NCBI GenBank assembly: GCA_001600455.1
Contig: BCKC01000001.1
Coordinates: 7,199,418-7,263,417, forward strand
DNA from: Endocalyx cinctus
Taxonomy: Eukaryota > Ascomycota > Sordariomycetes > Amphisphaeriales > Apiosporaceae
Reading direction: 5' to 3'
DNA length: 64,000 nucleotides
Shown here one piece after another: positions 1 through 11,041 of the stretch. Numbering within the stretch: the first letter of the stretch is position 1; every line of letters starts with the position of its first letter. A model generated the notes under the pieces. It was not told the DNA's origin. It saw only the letters and a program-made list of their open reading frames with translations, and ran no database searches. The position numbers and the translations under genes are program-made.

Positions 1-120
1 AATTGGAGTGTCGAAAGCGGTCTGTCAAGTTTGAATATATGTATGTTGTCAGATTGTTAGAGCTTATGGAAGGTATTTGAGAGCTTGGTAATCATATAAT
101 GTAAATATCTCATTGGATTA

Positions 121-309
121 GGGCTTAAGGAATTATTTATTTTTATAAATCGAACAAGAGTTTAATACCTTATTTATAATACTTCCTGAGCTGGTACTAC
201 GTAATCTAGGGGTTGGTTAATAACTTAAACCGGGTTTATAAGCTTAATTCCACCCCGTAATATAACGTCTCCGAAACCAGGTCCCATTCAGTCCCACTTC
301 TCCGTCACA
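121..309 (+). repeat. Left copy of 10-kb inverted repeat pair
   Basis: The segment matches the reverse complement of about 10593-10775. Bases 277-309 are identical over 33 nt to the complement of 10593-10625, and blocks such as CTTATTTATAAT and TGAGCTGGTA are also shared. The copies differ by both transitions and transversions, so the pair is old. No coding capacity is visible. It may be the end of a degraded transposon or a solo repeat; the element class cannot be told. Confidence 0.75.
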
Positions 310-663
310 CTCATTTTGTTGGTTGTTGGCTATTAAGTTAACATACTTAGGTATTGCATTCAAACCTCAGGGGTAGGCTATATCCGATAGTGGGTATAAG
401 TAACCCCAAGGCGAAGGTGAAGGTGTCAACCAGGTTTATGTGGGGACATTCACGCCCGCGAAATAAGTAGAGACAGTACCGAAAGCAGTATGTAAAATTA
501 GTTATAGGTAAATTGATCAACTAGGAATGTTGTGGACTGAATTCGCGATGATAACGATGATCCTATATTTTGAATTGATAATCATGAAACAAGAAGAAAA
601 AAGAAATGTAAGGTTTACTAATCAATTTATCATGAGCTCGGAGTTGACAGGGGCAGACAGGCC

Positions 664-960
664 AGGTATGTAGGGGTCAACCTAAGTCAACGGTTAGTTG
701 AACCCGGCTGTAAACTTTACACCCGCATTCAACTTTTACCTACTATGATATTAAGCTTCTGCAAAGCCTACGTTGAAAAGAAAAGAAATATTATAACATA
801 ATAGACATCGAGGAATAGTATCATATACACTAATTGGGGCTCGCATCGCCCCCCTGGACCCTCCGAAACTAACGTTAACAGTGTTGCCGCTGGGCTGTCG
901 CTGAGTCTTAGGTTAGCGGTAGATTTATGGTGGATGGATTTTATATTGTGGTGGTCACTG
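664..960 (-). repeat. Decayed repeat, family 2, copy 1
   Basis: Read on the minus strand this aligns with about 20850-21105 on the plus strand. Shared landmarks in the same order are a GGGGCTCG/CGAGCCCC-rich block, a GTGTATAYGATA block, then GGTAAAAGTTGAA followed by a GGGTTCA-type block and GTTGAC. Divergence is high. Non-coding, probably a transposon remnant. Confidence 0.6.
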
Positions 961-1177
961 TAAATAAGCACTAGTTCAACATACTGAAAGAGGACAAACC
1001 GAAGACACTGTAAATCTGGGTCTAATAACTTGTTGATAAATCTAAAACTTAACTAACTAGTTGTGGACTCCTCACGAATTAAGTACACCAAATGACTCTG
1101 CGTTTAGTCATCTTAACTATACGTTACTTTGCACCGCCACAACACGTTAAGTTGCTGAGTAACTGGCCTGACTGGTA

Positions 1178-1240
1178 GAGTAAAAGTTGAACCCGGACAG
1201 TCGGGTTCAGCTAAGTGCCGCTTGTTGCAATGTTCAACAA
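1178..1240 (+). repeat. Decayed repeat, family 2, partial copy
   Basis: Contains GTTGAACCCGG preceded by TAAAA, as at 21041-21058. At 1189-1208 it forms a perfect 7-bp inverted repeat, GAACCCG and CGGGTTC, around a 6-nt loop; the other copies show the same arms with a longer loop. This looks like the end of the repeat unit. Confidence 0.5.
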
Positions 1241-1585
1241 ATCGAGGTTCTGGTACAAGGATAGCACGTGACTGGAAGTATTATCCAGAAGGTTATTTGC
1301 TTAGTATGCAGTACTTGTTTTACCTAGTTATTACTTAGTCAGACAATGTAATGATGTACCTGCTACTTCATGCTGCTCTCAATTTCAACACCGCGGACCC
1401 CTCCAGCATTAGACTCCCTTGCAGCCCTTGTCAACTACGAGTTCAATGGTCTGATATACAAGCTTCAATTTTGTCATTAATCAAGACTACAAGTCGTCTA
1501 GCACCTCCTTGGTATTCAAATCTCTCTAATCTCTCCGCCTAATCATCAGTCCCGACATTCCAGATCAATGTATCATCACAGTTGA

Positions 1586-2593
1586 TTACAGTATAATTAA
1601 ACCAGCCAAAATAGTCGCGGACGCTAAGTAAAGACTACTGACACGGATGTTTACCCCAGCAGATGTCTTCTCCAATATCTCGCCTGATGCTCGCATTACC
1701 TGCATGCAGGCGAACTGCGTTGAGGTGCTCTCGTCCGCGTCCACGCCAAAAGCCGTGATGACAGGTGTGAATCCCTGGCGGCCACCGAAGATGTCACCGC
1801 CAATTACCTCATCAGAATCGCTTTCAACAATTGTCTGAACGCTGCCAACACGGTACAGTGTATTGGAATCGGGTATCGTCGGCCGACACAGGTCTTGATT
1901 GATAGTCGCCGCCTCGTTGTCGTTAGAGGTCGAGTTAAATAGCGGTGCACCTGTAACGGTAATCAAGTTGCTGTAGTAGTTGCAGAAATAATCATCCCGG
2001 GAATGAATACGAGTCTCGAGGTAACCAGCGAGATCGGTGCATTGAGCCGAGCTGCTGGTACTGGATGAGGAATTAGATGGCGTAAACCTGTCAATCCAAA
2101 TATTGATTTCGTCTTGGCAGAACTGATCGAGCACTCCTACACAGCTAGCCGTACGGTTGAGACTCCCATCGCGGATTGAATCGCTTGGAATGCGAAAAGA
2201 CTGCGAGTTGTATTGAAGCATGAGAACGCAGGCTTCCGGCGGGCTGTTCTCGACTAAAGAGGAGGGTGATCCGACGTAGAGTGTTCGCTCGTATGCTTCC
2301 AGCCCCGGCGCATTTGCGAATAAAGTCCGACTCTCCTCAATCATTGTTAGTGAAAGACGGGTGGTGTCATCATCAGTGCGAGAAAAGTTCACAGCGTTGG
2401 GCGCGATTCCGACTAGACTAATCTGAGTCACGTCATCAGACTCGCCTGCCGTTGAGCAAATGGAGTTCCCTTCCGAAGGGCATGCAAGAGCCTCGCAGCC
2501 TTGAAGAGCGATCTCTCCTATGATCTGGGCTGTAGCGAACTGTTGAACGCCGAGCAAGATGAAAGGTGTTAGGGTCCGTAGTTGCGGATGCAT
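1586..2593 (-). CDS. Secreted, probably GPI-anchored orphan protein
   Basis: A single exon encodes 335 aa. The first 22 residues have the form of a signal peptide (a hydrophobic stretch ending in ATAQ). The body contains many Cys residues, several N-glycosylation sequons (NFS, NRT, NSS, NST) and a Ser-rich linker near residues 173-184. The last 17 residues form a hydrophobic tail (SLYLASATILAGLIIL) after a small-residue segment, as in a GPI-attachment signal. I recognise no catalytic domain. Likely a cell-wall or plasma-membrane surface protein of unknown role. It stands alone, with long gene-free DNA on both sides. The start is the first ATG and directly precedes the signal peptide. Confidence 0.75.
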   Translation of the reverse strand: MHPQLRTLTPFILLGVQQFATAQIIGEIALQGCEALACPSEGNSICSTAGESDDVTQISLVGIAPNAVNFSRTDDDTTRLSLTMIEESRTLFANAPGLEAYERTLYVGSPSSLVENSPPEACVLMLQYNSQSFRIPSDSIRDGSLNRTASCVGVLDQFCQDEINIWIDRFTPSNSSSSTSSSAQCTDLAGYLETRIHSRDDYFCNYYSNLITVTGAPLFNSTSNDNEAATINQDLCRPTIPDSNTLYRVGSVQTIVESDSDEVIGGDIFGGRQGFTPVITAFGVDADESTSTQFACMQVMRASGEILEKTSAGVNIRVSSLYLASATILAGLIIL

Positions 2594-4655
2594 TTTTGGC
2601 GTTGATTAGAGTTCGATGAATTATTGTCAAGATGCGGAGGAAGATGGAGAAAGTTCCCAATCTCTTGTTGCTTTGAAATGGTAGGAATGCCGGCGTGTGA
2701 CTAGAAGGGTGAGATGGGACTGTGAAATAAATTTTAGGGTGATCATGAGGTACCCAAGAATTTTTATGTATTCGTAGGATTTCGTTATTACACCGACTGA
2801 CTGAATAAATCATTATGGTCAAGGATTTCCTTGCAAGCCAAGCCCAATGAGCCCCCAATGAGCCATCGAGAACGGTTTGGAACTTAAAACTAGCATAATC
2901 TGTTCAGTCAAAGTCTCTGTCGATCTTATAACGGTTTTGTCTTGGTTATAATATTTACTGTTAACAGGTTCAATAGCTAACGCGATCGTCGATTCGTGCT
3001 TATTTCTTTCACAAATTGGGAGTGATGGAGTTGCATTTCACTATCCGATTTCCTAAATTTATATCTTGGCCTCATCATATAGTGCTTGGCCTTTTTAATC
3101 CCCAGCCCTTGGCATCACGCTTGGCGTTCATACGTGTAAGTAGTTATAGACATAACACCTCGTACCTTTTTTATTTCTTGCCGCTCAAAAAATGCTGAAT
3201 CTGGGGTATCAGTGCCGCTGTATCGATCTGTGTTACATCACTTGGTTGCATAAGGGAATTAGGGAACTCGAAATAAGTGAATAAGTTAAGAAAATCCATC
3301 TAAATTGTTCACTATCAATACACACTGTTATAATATATATCCTTGTCTAGAGGAAATTCTTAACAGCCTGATATAATCTCGAAACTTACGCCTAGTGGTA
3401 TATAATCGCTGCTAATATGTTCAAATCTATGAACGTAAGCTTATGAATGACTTTCGATGCTCGACCAATTATCCCACAAACTGACCAATCACAGTTATGC
3501 AAGTAGTTGTTTATTATTTCAAATTTACCCGACAATTACTCCGAAACTTCCATGTCCGTTTGTAAGCGATTTCTTCATCAGATTTGATCTACTATAGAGT
3601 CTGTGGCACAGTCTCGTATAGAGGAAGGATGTCAATGTAACGATGATAGCCTTTAATTTGCACTCCTATATTGACTGATTGGCCCATATAATACAACATA
3701 TCACTGGTTATGGTTTATTGAACCCCTCAAGTAGTCCTAATAATCTTAAGGAGTGGGTATAGTCAACTACGTCTGACAATCAGGTGAACTTTTGTTCATA
3801 TGCACCGTTATGATCGTATAACTTATAAGCTCCAAGATATGATTTACGATTATCTTCCGTATTCGTCAAATTGCCAGCCTTATACTAAGACGTTGGAGTA
3901 ACAAATCACCACCTATGTACTCCTACTGTTTCTGAGATAGACGTAACATCAGTTTCAAGAGTACTTTTTGTTGTCTCCAAAAAAAAGTTAATCGGCATTA
4001 CGACTAGATTCCTACGGAATCTTCGGAGTCTAATGAATAATCCCATAAAATCTAGGCATATCACTATTATATAGAGAAGTTAACTCTTCTTGTATCCATG
4101 GGTATCCACGTTGAAAACGCTCTTATGCGGCCAAATTATATTCTAGCATGATTACAGTTCTTAATATTACAATAAATGGTTTAGGAAGGTTTATAATGCT
4201 TACAACCACCACCTTACCCATTCTCAGATTATTGTTCATCTCAGACTGAAAACACTAACGAGCAGAGAGTCATACAAACTCATAATAGGATCACAATAAA
4301 CTGCCAAGTAGTAATCCTTCTGAGTCCTATATCCCACATTAATTCTTAGGTGTGGTGTGAAGTTAGATCATCTGATAAAGTATTTACAACTATTATCATG
4401 CAATATCACGATGTGATAGCTTGAAAGCTGAATAACAACAATGAAAAGTAATCTACTAAAATAGAAAGATGAGGCAAAGCATTACCGAAGAGGCGGTAAA
4501 GTACAGGGTGAACTGTGAACTATAAAAGGGGGATCAAGTCCGGCTTCATTAGACTCGAGAGGAAGATCATAACATAGACTCAGAAGTTGGCTTTTCTTGT
4601 ATCTTGAGTTAGGAATTTGTTGTCCGAATTTAAACACATATCTTTCATTTCCATC
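2594..4655. other. Gene-free AT-rich spacer
   Basis: About 2 kb of AT-rich DNA between two orphan genes. Only short, unsupported frames occur. The last 140 bases contain the TATA box of the next gene. Confidence 0.6.
4521..4528 (+). promoter_or_regulatory. TATA box of the four-exon orphan
   Basis: TATAAAAG followed by a G run lies 135 bp before the ATG at 4656. A very similar box precedes the gene at 7296. Confidence 0.55.
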
Positions 4656-6046
4656 ATGTCCGCACTCGCTGCTCTAGGCGTTGTTGCCGATACCGTCGGT
4701 ATCCTTGGCTTCCTTTTGGACCAGTTCCCCGCCTCTGAAGGACCGAACGTCAAGTTTAACTTCTTCATTGGTTTGGATGGGGCTACGGACCCTGACGATC
4801 CTGACAGTCCTCCTCTATCGAACGCAGGCGGCAACCTCCCAGACGTGCGTATCTGGCAAGAGAATGCGGAGTTCATCAAGATTGTTACCAATGACGACAA
4901 TAACTGTGAGGATGGATCGGTCTCCGTAAGTAATTTTGAGTTCACTACCTACCATCTCTCGCTTGTCTCAGGTGTCACTTGGTTCCCAGTAGTTTAAGAA
5001 CTTGAAGTTTAGCTCATGTCATGCACTATTTCCCTCTTTCATTAATACTATATAGTGAAATTATTGACATTAGCTGTTCAAGTGCGAGGTGACAATCGAA
5101 GATGTCGAGGTTCAGCCTACTTATACTCTCTTCACTGCCAACTCCGATGCTTTGTGCATTGCCTATGCCACAACCACCTTCCCCGGTGATACATCTCGCT
5201 ATGCTACCACTCTCGGTGCATGGGCGAGGGTTTGTGCAAATACCTATAAAGGCCGAGGTGGGACTTGGTAAGTGCGACATGTTACTCAAACAAGTGCAAT
5301 TGTATAATACCACAATTACTTATACACAATTCTCAACATAATAGGTACTGGTCTGATGTCTATGTCCAACCCGAAGAAGGAGAGAGCTTTAAGACCGAGT
5401 GTGCCTGGATCGACGCCGATGGCGACCAACCCACGACTGGCATCTCAATGCACTGGCCTGAATTTGATGGCACCGAAGGAATTCCAGATGGAACTGATGT
5501 CGAATAGTAAGAAACTCTTTATATTCTCTATAGTATCTTCGTTCCACCGTCTGTAAGTCAGAAAAGACTAACTATATTGTTCGTAGTATCTGCACCAACG
5601 ACCCCGTCTTAGCATTTCACACTGATCCCGACCCTAGCGGAATCTCCTTTTGGGTCGACCGACGTGACATGTTCAAGAGAACTCCGTCTGTGGGCTGGGC
5701 GACAAGCCCCGCGGATACTATGACGAAGCGCCAACAATCGAATGAGGCTAAAGCCGAACGTCGCTCCAAGAGCCTAGCCCAGTCTCTGGTGAAGAGCACA
5801 TATAAGGGACACACAGCTAAGGGGCTGTGCGAGGCAAAGACCTCGGCCGGACCCAGCTTCGTCTCTTACGCCGACCGCGAGTTCTGTCACATGGTCACAA
5901 AGACCATCTACCCGTTTTGTGCCGACGTCGAGGCTGGAAATGCGTGCTTTGACGACGAAACCAACAAGCTTCAAGCTGGTGGTGACGATATATCTATTGC
6001 TAGTGTGCCAGAGACCAGCTTCACTAAGGTGATCAACTGGAGCTAA
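4656..6046 (+). CDS. Four-exon hypothetical protein, Cys-rich C-terminus
   Basis: Exons 4656-4925, 5074-5267, 5345-5506 and 5587-6046 join in phase to 361 aa. Donors are GTAAGT, GTAAGT and GTAAGA; each intron ends in TAG. The N-terminus (MSALAALGVVADTVGILGFL) is hydrophobic but not a clear signal peptide. The middle has acidic DPDDPD and aromatic TWYWSD segments. A Lys/Arg-rich linker (around residues 230-265) leads to a C-terminal module with spaced Cys (GLCEAK, REFCHM, YPFCAD, NACFDD), a layout I have seen in orphan ascomycete proteins but cannot name. A TATA box at 4521 suggests an inducible promoter. Function unknown. An upstream in-frame non-ATG extension is open but unlikely. Confidence 0.75.
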
Positions 6047-7295
6047 GCATGGCGACTAATAGCGTGTCACGAGGCTTCCAGGCTATTCTACAGCTACACG
6101 TGGAACAGATTCTAGCAACACATAGAATGAGCCAATTTTTCTTAGATAGGGGGATTTAATCTTCGATACACTCATTTTTAATAGTTTTCATTTATAATGT
6201 ATTGTGCGGATAAATAGCGAGTAGCTGGACTTCGGGTTGGGTGGCTTTTAACAGGCAGGGGATCCCGCATTCGGTCAGCAAACTGGTTATTCTCATTTGT
6301 AAGAAGAGATGGATTCGGATCGATTCTTTTTTATCCAGCGACAAATCAGTAGTTCAACTACCATTTAGTACACGATATTAATGTATGAGTTTGCTGCATG
6401 TTTTAAGATGTATATTTTGCTCTCAGGCCCCTTCGATACTAATTAGTGACTTGATTAACGGCGGTAATCCTATGTATCTTTTCTTGCTCGGACAGTTTAC
6501 GGTATCTACCGACAGCTTTTCCTGAGCGTAACTCAATAAATTAAAGATAATCTCGATATTAAGTCGAAAACTAAAACAATCAATAACGTATATAAAGGGC
6601 CATGATGAAGTCAGCTTGAAACGAAGATACGAGAGATACTACATCTAATATGTATTTCATGTTCAATAAGAAGTTATTCTTATCTGCTTTAATCCATAAT
6701 ATACTATGATAAAACATAATAATATAAAATAATACATATCAGTATTCAGCTGGCAGTGTTCAATATTCCGACACTAAGGTCTTGTGTTGGAGGCATAACT
6801 ACAATTGACGCGTACAGCGAGCGGCTAACAGGAAATGAAGACTATATCTAATCTGTGAGGTATAACAGATATGTAACAACTGCAACGCGATATACAAAGA
6901 GAATTTTGCCAGCACAACAGAAGATCTGGTTGTGAAACCCGTTTGGTGAGTGATAAGTAATGTGTCACAAAGACAGAGCCTCTCCCGACATGGCGACGAT
7001 AATAATATTAGGAACATATTAACAGAGAAAGAAATGAATGTTATAAACAAGTTTCAAGATAATTTTCAACCGGGAAGAGTAATATTATTTCAGTAATTGA
7101 ACTTCCTTAGTTTTCTTTCCCAATTATAGAGTAGTATAAAAGGGGTGAGATATCTCCTTGGATTATCACAATTTTTCGAATATGATCACCCCAAAATCTC
7201 ATCTTAGGCAACAACCGATTTGATTCTATCACTACAAATATCAGCAAACAGAATATACAATATATTCTCTCAGACGCAACACTCTACCTTTTGCA
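6047..7295. other. Gene-free spacer
   Basis: About 1.2 kb of AT-rich DNA without a supported gene. A short minus-strand frame at 6799-7050 lacks any recognisable feature. The end carries the promoter of the following gene. Confidence 0.55.
7120..7142 (+). promoter_or_regulatory. CCAAT and TATA boxes of the HicA-like gene
   Basis: CCAAT at 7120-7124 is followed by TATAAAAG at 7135-7142 and a G run, about 155 bp before the ATG at 7296. The order and spacing fit a core promoter, and the box resembles the one at 4521. Confidence 0.5.
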
Positions 7296-7838
7296 ATGGA
7301 TACCATCAAAATAATTACAGCTAGTATGACGGCTGTCATACTGCGTCTGGCTACGCCTATTAGGTCCACATTACCATGTCTGGAAGCCCCTCAAGAGTCA
7401 TTAAGCCCTAGTGAGTCCATCCATTTTCAGTACGTAGAGGTCGCCTCTCGTCGTGAACCAAATCACAATAAGCGCCAGCAGAATGTACCTGCCGCTCAGA
7501 ATGTTATTAGGGTCGTGCCACCAAACTCCCTCACCCCCCGCCAGGAGAGAGTGGTAAATTATCTCTTCCCCAGTGGAAACAGCGCGATTGGCGGCATGAT
7601 GAGCTGGAATGAGTTCAAACAGTTTATGGAGTATATCAATTTCGAGACGAGAATAGGGGGTAGAGCTGGGTGGATATTTGAGCCTAACCTTGACGTCGTG
7701 ATTCCCACTGGTAATAGACGACCTGTTACTTTTGGGATGCCGAACGAAGGTGGTAATGAAGTAGCAAGAAAGCAAGCAAGAAGATGGGGTCGAAAGCTAC
7801 AAAAGAAATATGGATGGAGACGTCATATGTTTTTGTAA
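7296..7838 (+). CDS. Small protein resembling fungal HicA-like proteins
   Basis: A single exon encodes 180 aa. The N-terminal 25 residues are moderately hydrophobic; residues 30-80 look disordered. Residues 80-180 have the order Trp-x-x-Phe helix (SWNEFKQFMEYINFE), Gly-rich turn (GGRAGWIFEP), a short strand (RPVTFGMP) and a basic C-terminal helix (ARRWGRKLQKKYGW). This layout matches fungal proteins I associate with the HicA/double-stranded-RNA-binding-like fold. In HicA the turn carries a conserved catalytic His and the strand leads into an HP pair; neither His is present, so RNA cleavage is doubtful. No antitoxin-like partner is adjacent. The family call is by pattern only; it may simply be an orphan. 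Confidence 0.55.
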   Translation: MDTIKIITASMTAVILRLATPIRSTLPCLEAPQESLSPSESIHFQYVEVASRREPNHNKRQQNVPAAQNVIRVVPPNSLTPRQERVVNYLFPSGNSAIGGMMSWNEFKQFMEYINFETRIGGRAGWIFEPNLDVVIPTGNRRPVTFGMPNEGGNEVARKQARRWGRKLQKKYGWRRHMFL

Positions 7839-9220
7839 GTAGCAGATACCTGATTGTTACACTCAGAAGTCGCCCTCAGCATTTCTTTTTGGTCGTGCAT
7901 GGCCCTGGGATGACAATACTTTGACTTGAGCCGCGGGTGAGCCGCAGTAAGTCAAGGTGGGTTTGGTGGATTATTAACTCAGGGCTAAGACTCTTCATAT
8001 CGGGTTCTAAAGTATTTTGTATGCCATTTTAGGACATATTATACTAGGCAATTTGTGGTCGTGTAATTAATAACCAAATATTTATTTTTAAACTCAAGTT
8101 CTTCATATTTTCTAAGTCCTCGATTTATTCTTTCCTTAAACCTTCATGATTAATATATTGAATCTTGAGTAAGACAACTTTGATTAAATATTTACTAGAT
8201 AACCTGTAGCTTCTATGCGTAAGCATATTTCGTGCGTTTAAATTTCGGACCTTTCATGGGTTTCAAGAAGCTAATCAGAAGAGAAGTAGGGGGTGAGGGT
8301 GAGCGCTCTGGGTTTCGTTTTCCACGCTATATTCTTACATGCATAAGTACGCAGGTACCTACCTACGATTGGGTGTCTAGGTGGATAATAATATTGGCGA
8401 CGTTTGCATCAACCATACATACCAACATTACATGAGAACATTATTGACTAGATATAGAAACCTTTCTCATTGAGTAATAAATCCTTTTATCTCATAAAAA
8501 TTTAATCCTATGTTATCTCAACTGTACCACACGGTGCAGATATCAATTATTACACTTATGATAAATAATCAACTTTACTCTGCTCTTTAACCCTGGCGCG
8601 CTATAAGGGGCAATTTTCTGCATTTCTACACAATGACATGGCAGAGTCTATGTAATCATGATGTGAAACATGAAGAGCTGCCCACTGTAAAAGATTTCCA
8701 TCTATTACTAATCAATATGGGCTTCAGATAATAGGGGCATTAGATGGCAGGACTTTGATGCATGGATTCACAAACAAACAAGGACTGTGAAAGTAGATGT
8801 GTGAAATCCTCGGACTACACAGGGGTATCCTAATAAACCTACACGATGAAGACACGGACAGGCTGTGACCAAAATGTTTTGCACATAACAGATACACCAA
8901 CAGTTCCCAATGCGAAAGCTATTGCACTGCCTTTGATGTACGCTACCAACGTGCATCTAAGGAATGACTTATGATAATTGTGTAAGAATTGTGCCGCACT
9001 AGATTTATCCATAAGGTAAATATAATTACACTCAAGGTCGAGTTCAAAAATTTTATTTCTTGGGCATTAAAACGTGAAGCTCTGCAAGGCGTAGCGCGAT
9101 GAACTATTTTAAAATCTGATCTATTGAATGAATATGCCAGGTTTTCTTCACTGGGTCATTTATTACGATCTGAGACAAAAGATAAATCCCAGTCCCCACG
9201 ATCTCCAAAGTAAATCCAGA
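7839..9220. other. Gene-free spacer
   Basis: About 1.4 kb, mostly AT-rich. Short frames at 8232-8435 (+) and 8768-8956 (-) show no domain, signal or splice support. Nothing else seen. Confidence 0.55.
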
Positions 9221-10188
9221 TCAGACTGCAGGCTTCTTTCCGAAGGTCACGTAAATATCATATCTAGCGTAACACCCGGATTCGATATCTGAGTAGGCGC
9301 GCTTTTCTAACTGGTCAAGTTGATCGTGCGTCATAGAACCTGGAATACCTTTCTCAGCAATGATTCTTGCCCAAGTACATATTGCTCTTAAGCTATTGAT
9401 AGTCGACCTTTGTCTCGTTGCTGGTACTCTATCCGAGCTTACGATATCGGTCTTTACCGATACCAAACCAGCCGCACGCATATTGGCAGGAAGAGTGTTC
9501 CATCCATGAGAAAACCTTTCGTAGAGCGCATCACGAAAAGCCTTGGCCATTGCCCAGGCGGACTCGGTCTTGGAGTCGAGGCGACCACGTAGGTATTTTA
9601 CGCTCACGAAATCGCATTCTTCCCACTGTAACCAGCCGCCAGGTTTGAGAAGTAGTGAAATGTTTTGGACGACACGCTCCCAGTCATCTGGAAGCATTCC
9701 AGCTACAACCATCCGCACATGAACTAGATCGTAGACGCCGTGAAGTTCTTCCGGCACCGGCTGTTTGATGTCTAACACCGTCAAGACAATTTTCGATTCC
9801 AAATTCTCCTTCGGAGGAAATAGTGCTGGAGAGATATCGGACCCTTCTAAAATTGCTTCGGGATATGCGGGCTGGATCGACTCGAGAAACCTTCCCGTTC
9901 CCGTTCCTAAATCGGCGATTCGCGGCGCTGGAGGAAGATCGGCCGCTACGGTGGGATTGATGAGATAACCGATGTTTCTATGAAGACGAGTTCAATGAAA
10001 AAGTGTTCTTTTTGAAAAGTGGTATTGACATACTCCGTCATGATATCGAATTGATCATTAAGTCTATAATCACGTAGTATAAGCAAAACTTCCCTGGGAA
10101 GAAAAGAATAAATATTTATTTGCAGCGTCTTTTACCTGTCTATCTCACTCTCCTGGCGGCTCATTGAATCAGCGTAGGTATCCGACAT
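9221..10188 (-). CDS. SAM-dependent methyltransferase, UMTA/LaeA type
   Basis: Minus-strand exons 10188-10136, 10093-10034 and 9977-9221 join in phase to 289 aa (donors GTAAAA and GTATGT, acceptors CCCAG and CATAG). The class I SAM-binding motif I is DLGTGTG at residues 60-66, followed by an acidic strand-2 end (GSDISP), the YDLVHVRMV strand and LLKPGGWLQWEE (motif III). The N-terminal NDQFDIMTENIGYLINP is typical of fungal UMTA-like enzymes, often found beside secondary-metabolite genes or acting as regulators. The substrate cannot be read from sequence. No biosynthetic core gene lies nearby, so the role is open. The start ATG opens exon 1 directly before a short polar leader and gives the expected family length. 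Confidence 0.88.
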
Positions 10189-11041
10189 TGCGTTGTATAT
10201 CTAATGGACGAAGTGGGAGTAATTGACTGTGCCAAGATTTATTGTTTAAAAAGTAGCTAGATAGGATTTGTACGATGAGCAGGCTTGTGAACAGAAACTT
10301 TCATCTCTGCGTGAAAATTCAGGTTCATACAGTCTCAAAGTAGTATTACTTGAAGCAAACAAATAAGCTGCTGTAAGGTTATCAGGCTATGAGATAGGGA
10401 CGCTATGAAAGCTTATGGGTAGAATTATGACTTTATATCCTGGCCTTACACTGGCATATATCGTACCAGTATCGGGCTGCAATGGAACCCGATTACGTTA
10501 CAGCTTACGCGGCCTTTAGCCAACTAACTATTGTGCAGCCAACGGCCGGTTGTCAGACTGAGTCCTAGCTCTCAGCCGTACAGCTGATTTACTGTGACGG
10601 AGAAGTGGGACTGAATGGGACCTGGTATCGGAGACGTTAAATTAAGGGGTGGAATCAAGCTTACTGAGCCGGTCTGAGAGATTGACTAATCCCGTAATTA
10701 CGTATTACCAGCTCAGAAAGCATTATAAATAAGGTGTTGAGCTCCCACTCGATTCATAGAAAGATTAAGCCGTTCACCAGAATGGGCGAAGGGCAACTTC
10801 TAAGTGCGACGATAGAAAATACAAGGGCAGTCAAGGTTTAGAGCTACAGAGGACATTTGTCGATGAAAGAGAATATGATTTGATAGAAAAGAATAGTACG
10901 AAATCAGTTCTCTTTGCATGAAACCTATATCAAAGAGAAAAACCTAAACGAAAGGAATTTTATGACTATGTCAGTAATATCTGTTTCATGTACGTTTATT
11001 TCCATTATAGTAGAGAAACACCAAGTAATTATTCACTCTCA
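10189..11041. other. Spacer holding the right inverted repeat copy
   Basis: No gene seen. Contains the right-hand inverted repeat copy (10593-10775). The final 260 bp are AT-rich and hold the 3' flank of the coiled-coil gene. Confidence 0.55.
10593..10775 (-). repeat. Right copy of 10-kb inverted repeat pair
   Basis: Reverse-complement partner of 121-309, with 33 identical bases at 10593-10625. The similarity fades past about 10775, although GGCTTAA and ATGAATCGAG remain recognisable there. Non-coding. Confidence 0.75.

Larger units (their letters stand above)
1..1585. other. Gene-free AT-rich DNA with decayed repeats
   Basis: No reading frame here looks like a protein. The stretch carries the left copy of a 10-kb inverted repeat pair (about 121-309) and two pieces of a second decayed repeat (about 664-960 and 1178-1240), listed separately. 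The rest is AT-rich with no recognisable element. Confidence 0.6.

Noticed and set aside
2436..2858. 140-codon minus-strand frame overlapping the start of the secreted orphan
   Set aside because: It overlaps the real gene in another frame and has no recognisable features.
8768..8956. Small Cys-containing frame, possible effector
   Set aside because: No signal peptide and no start context; Cys spacing is unremarkable.
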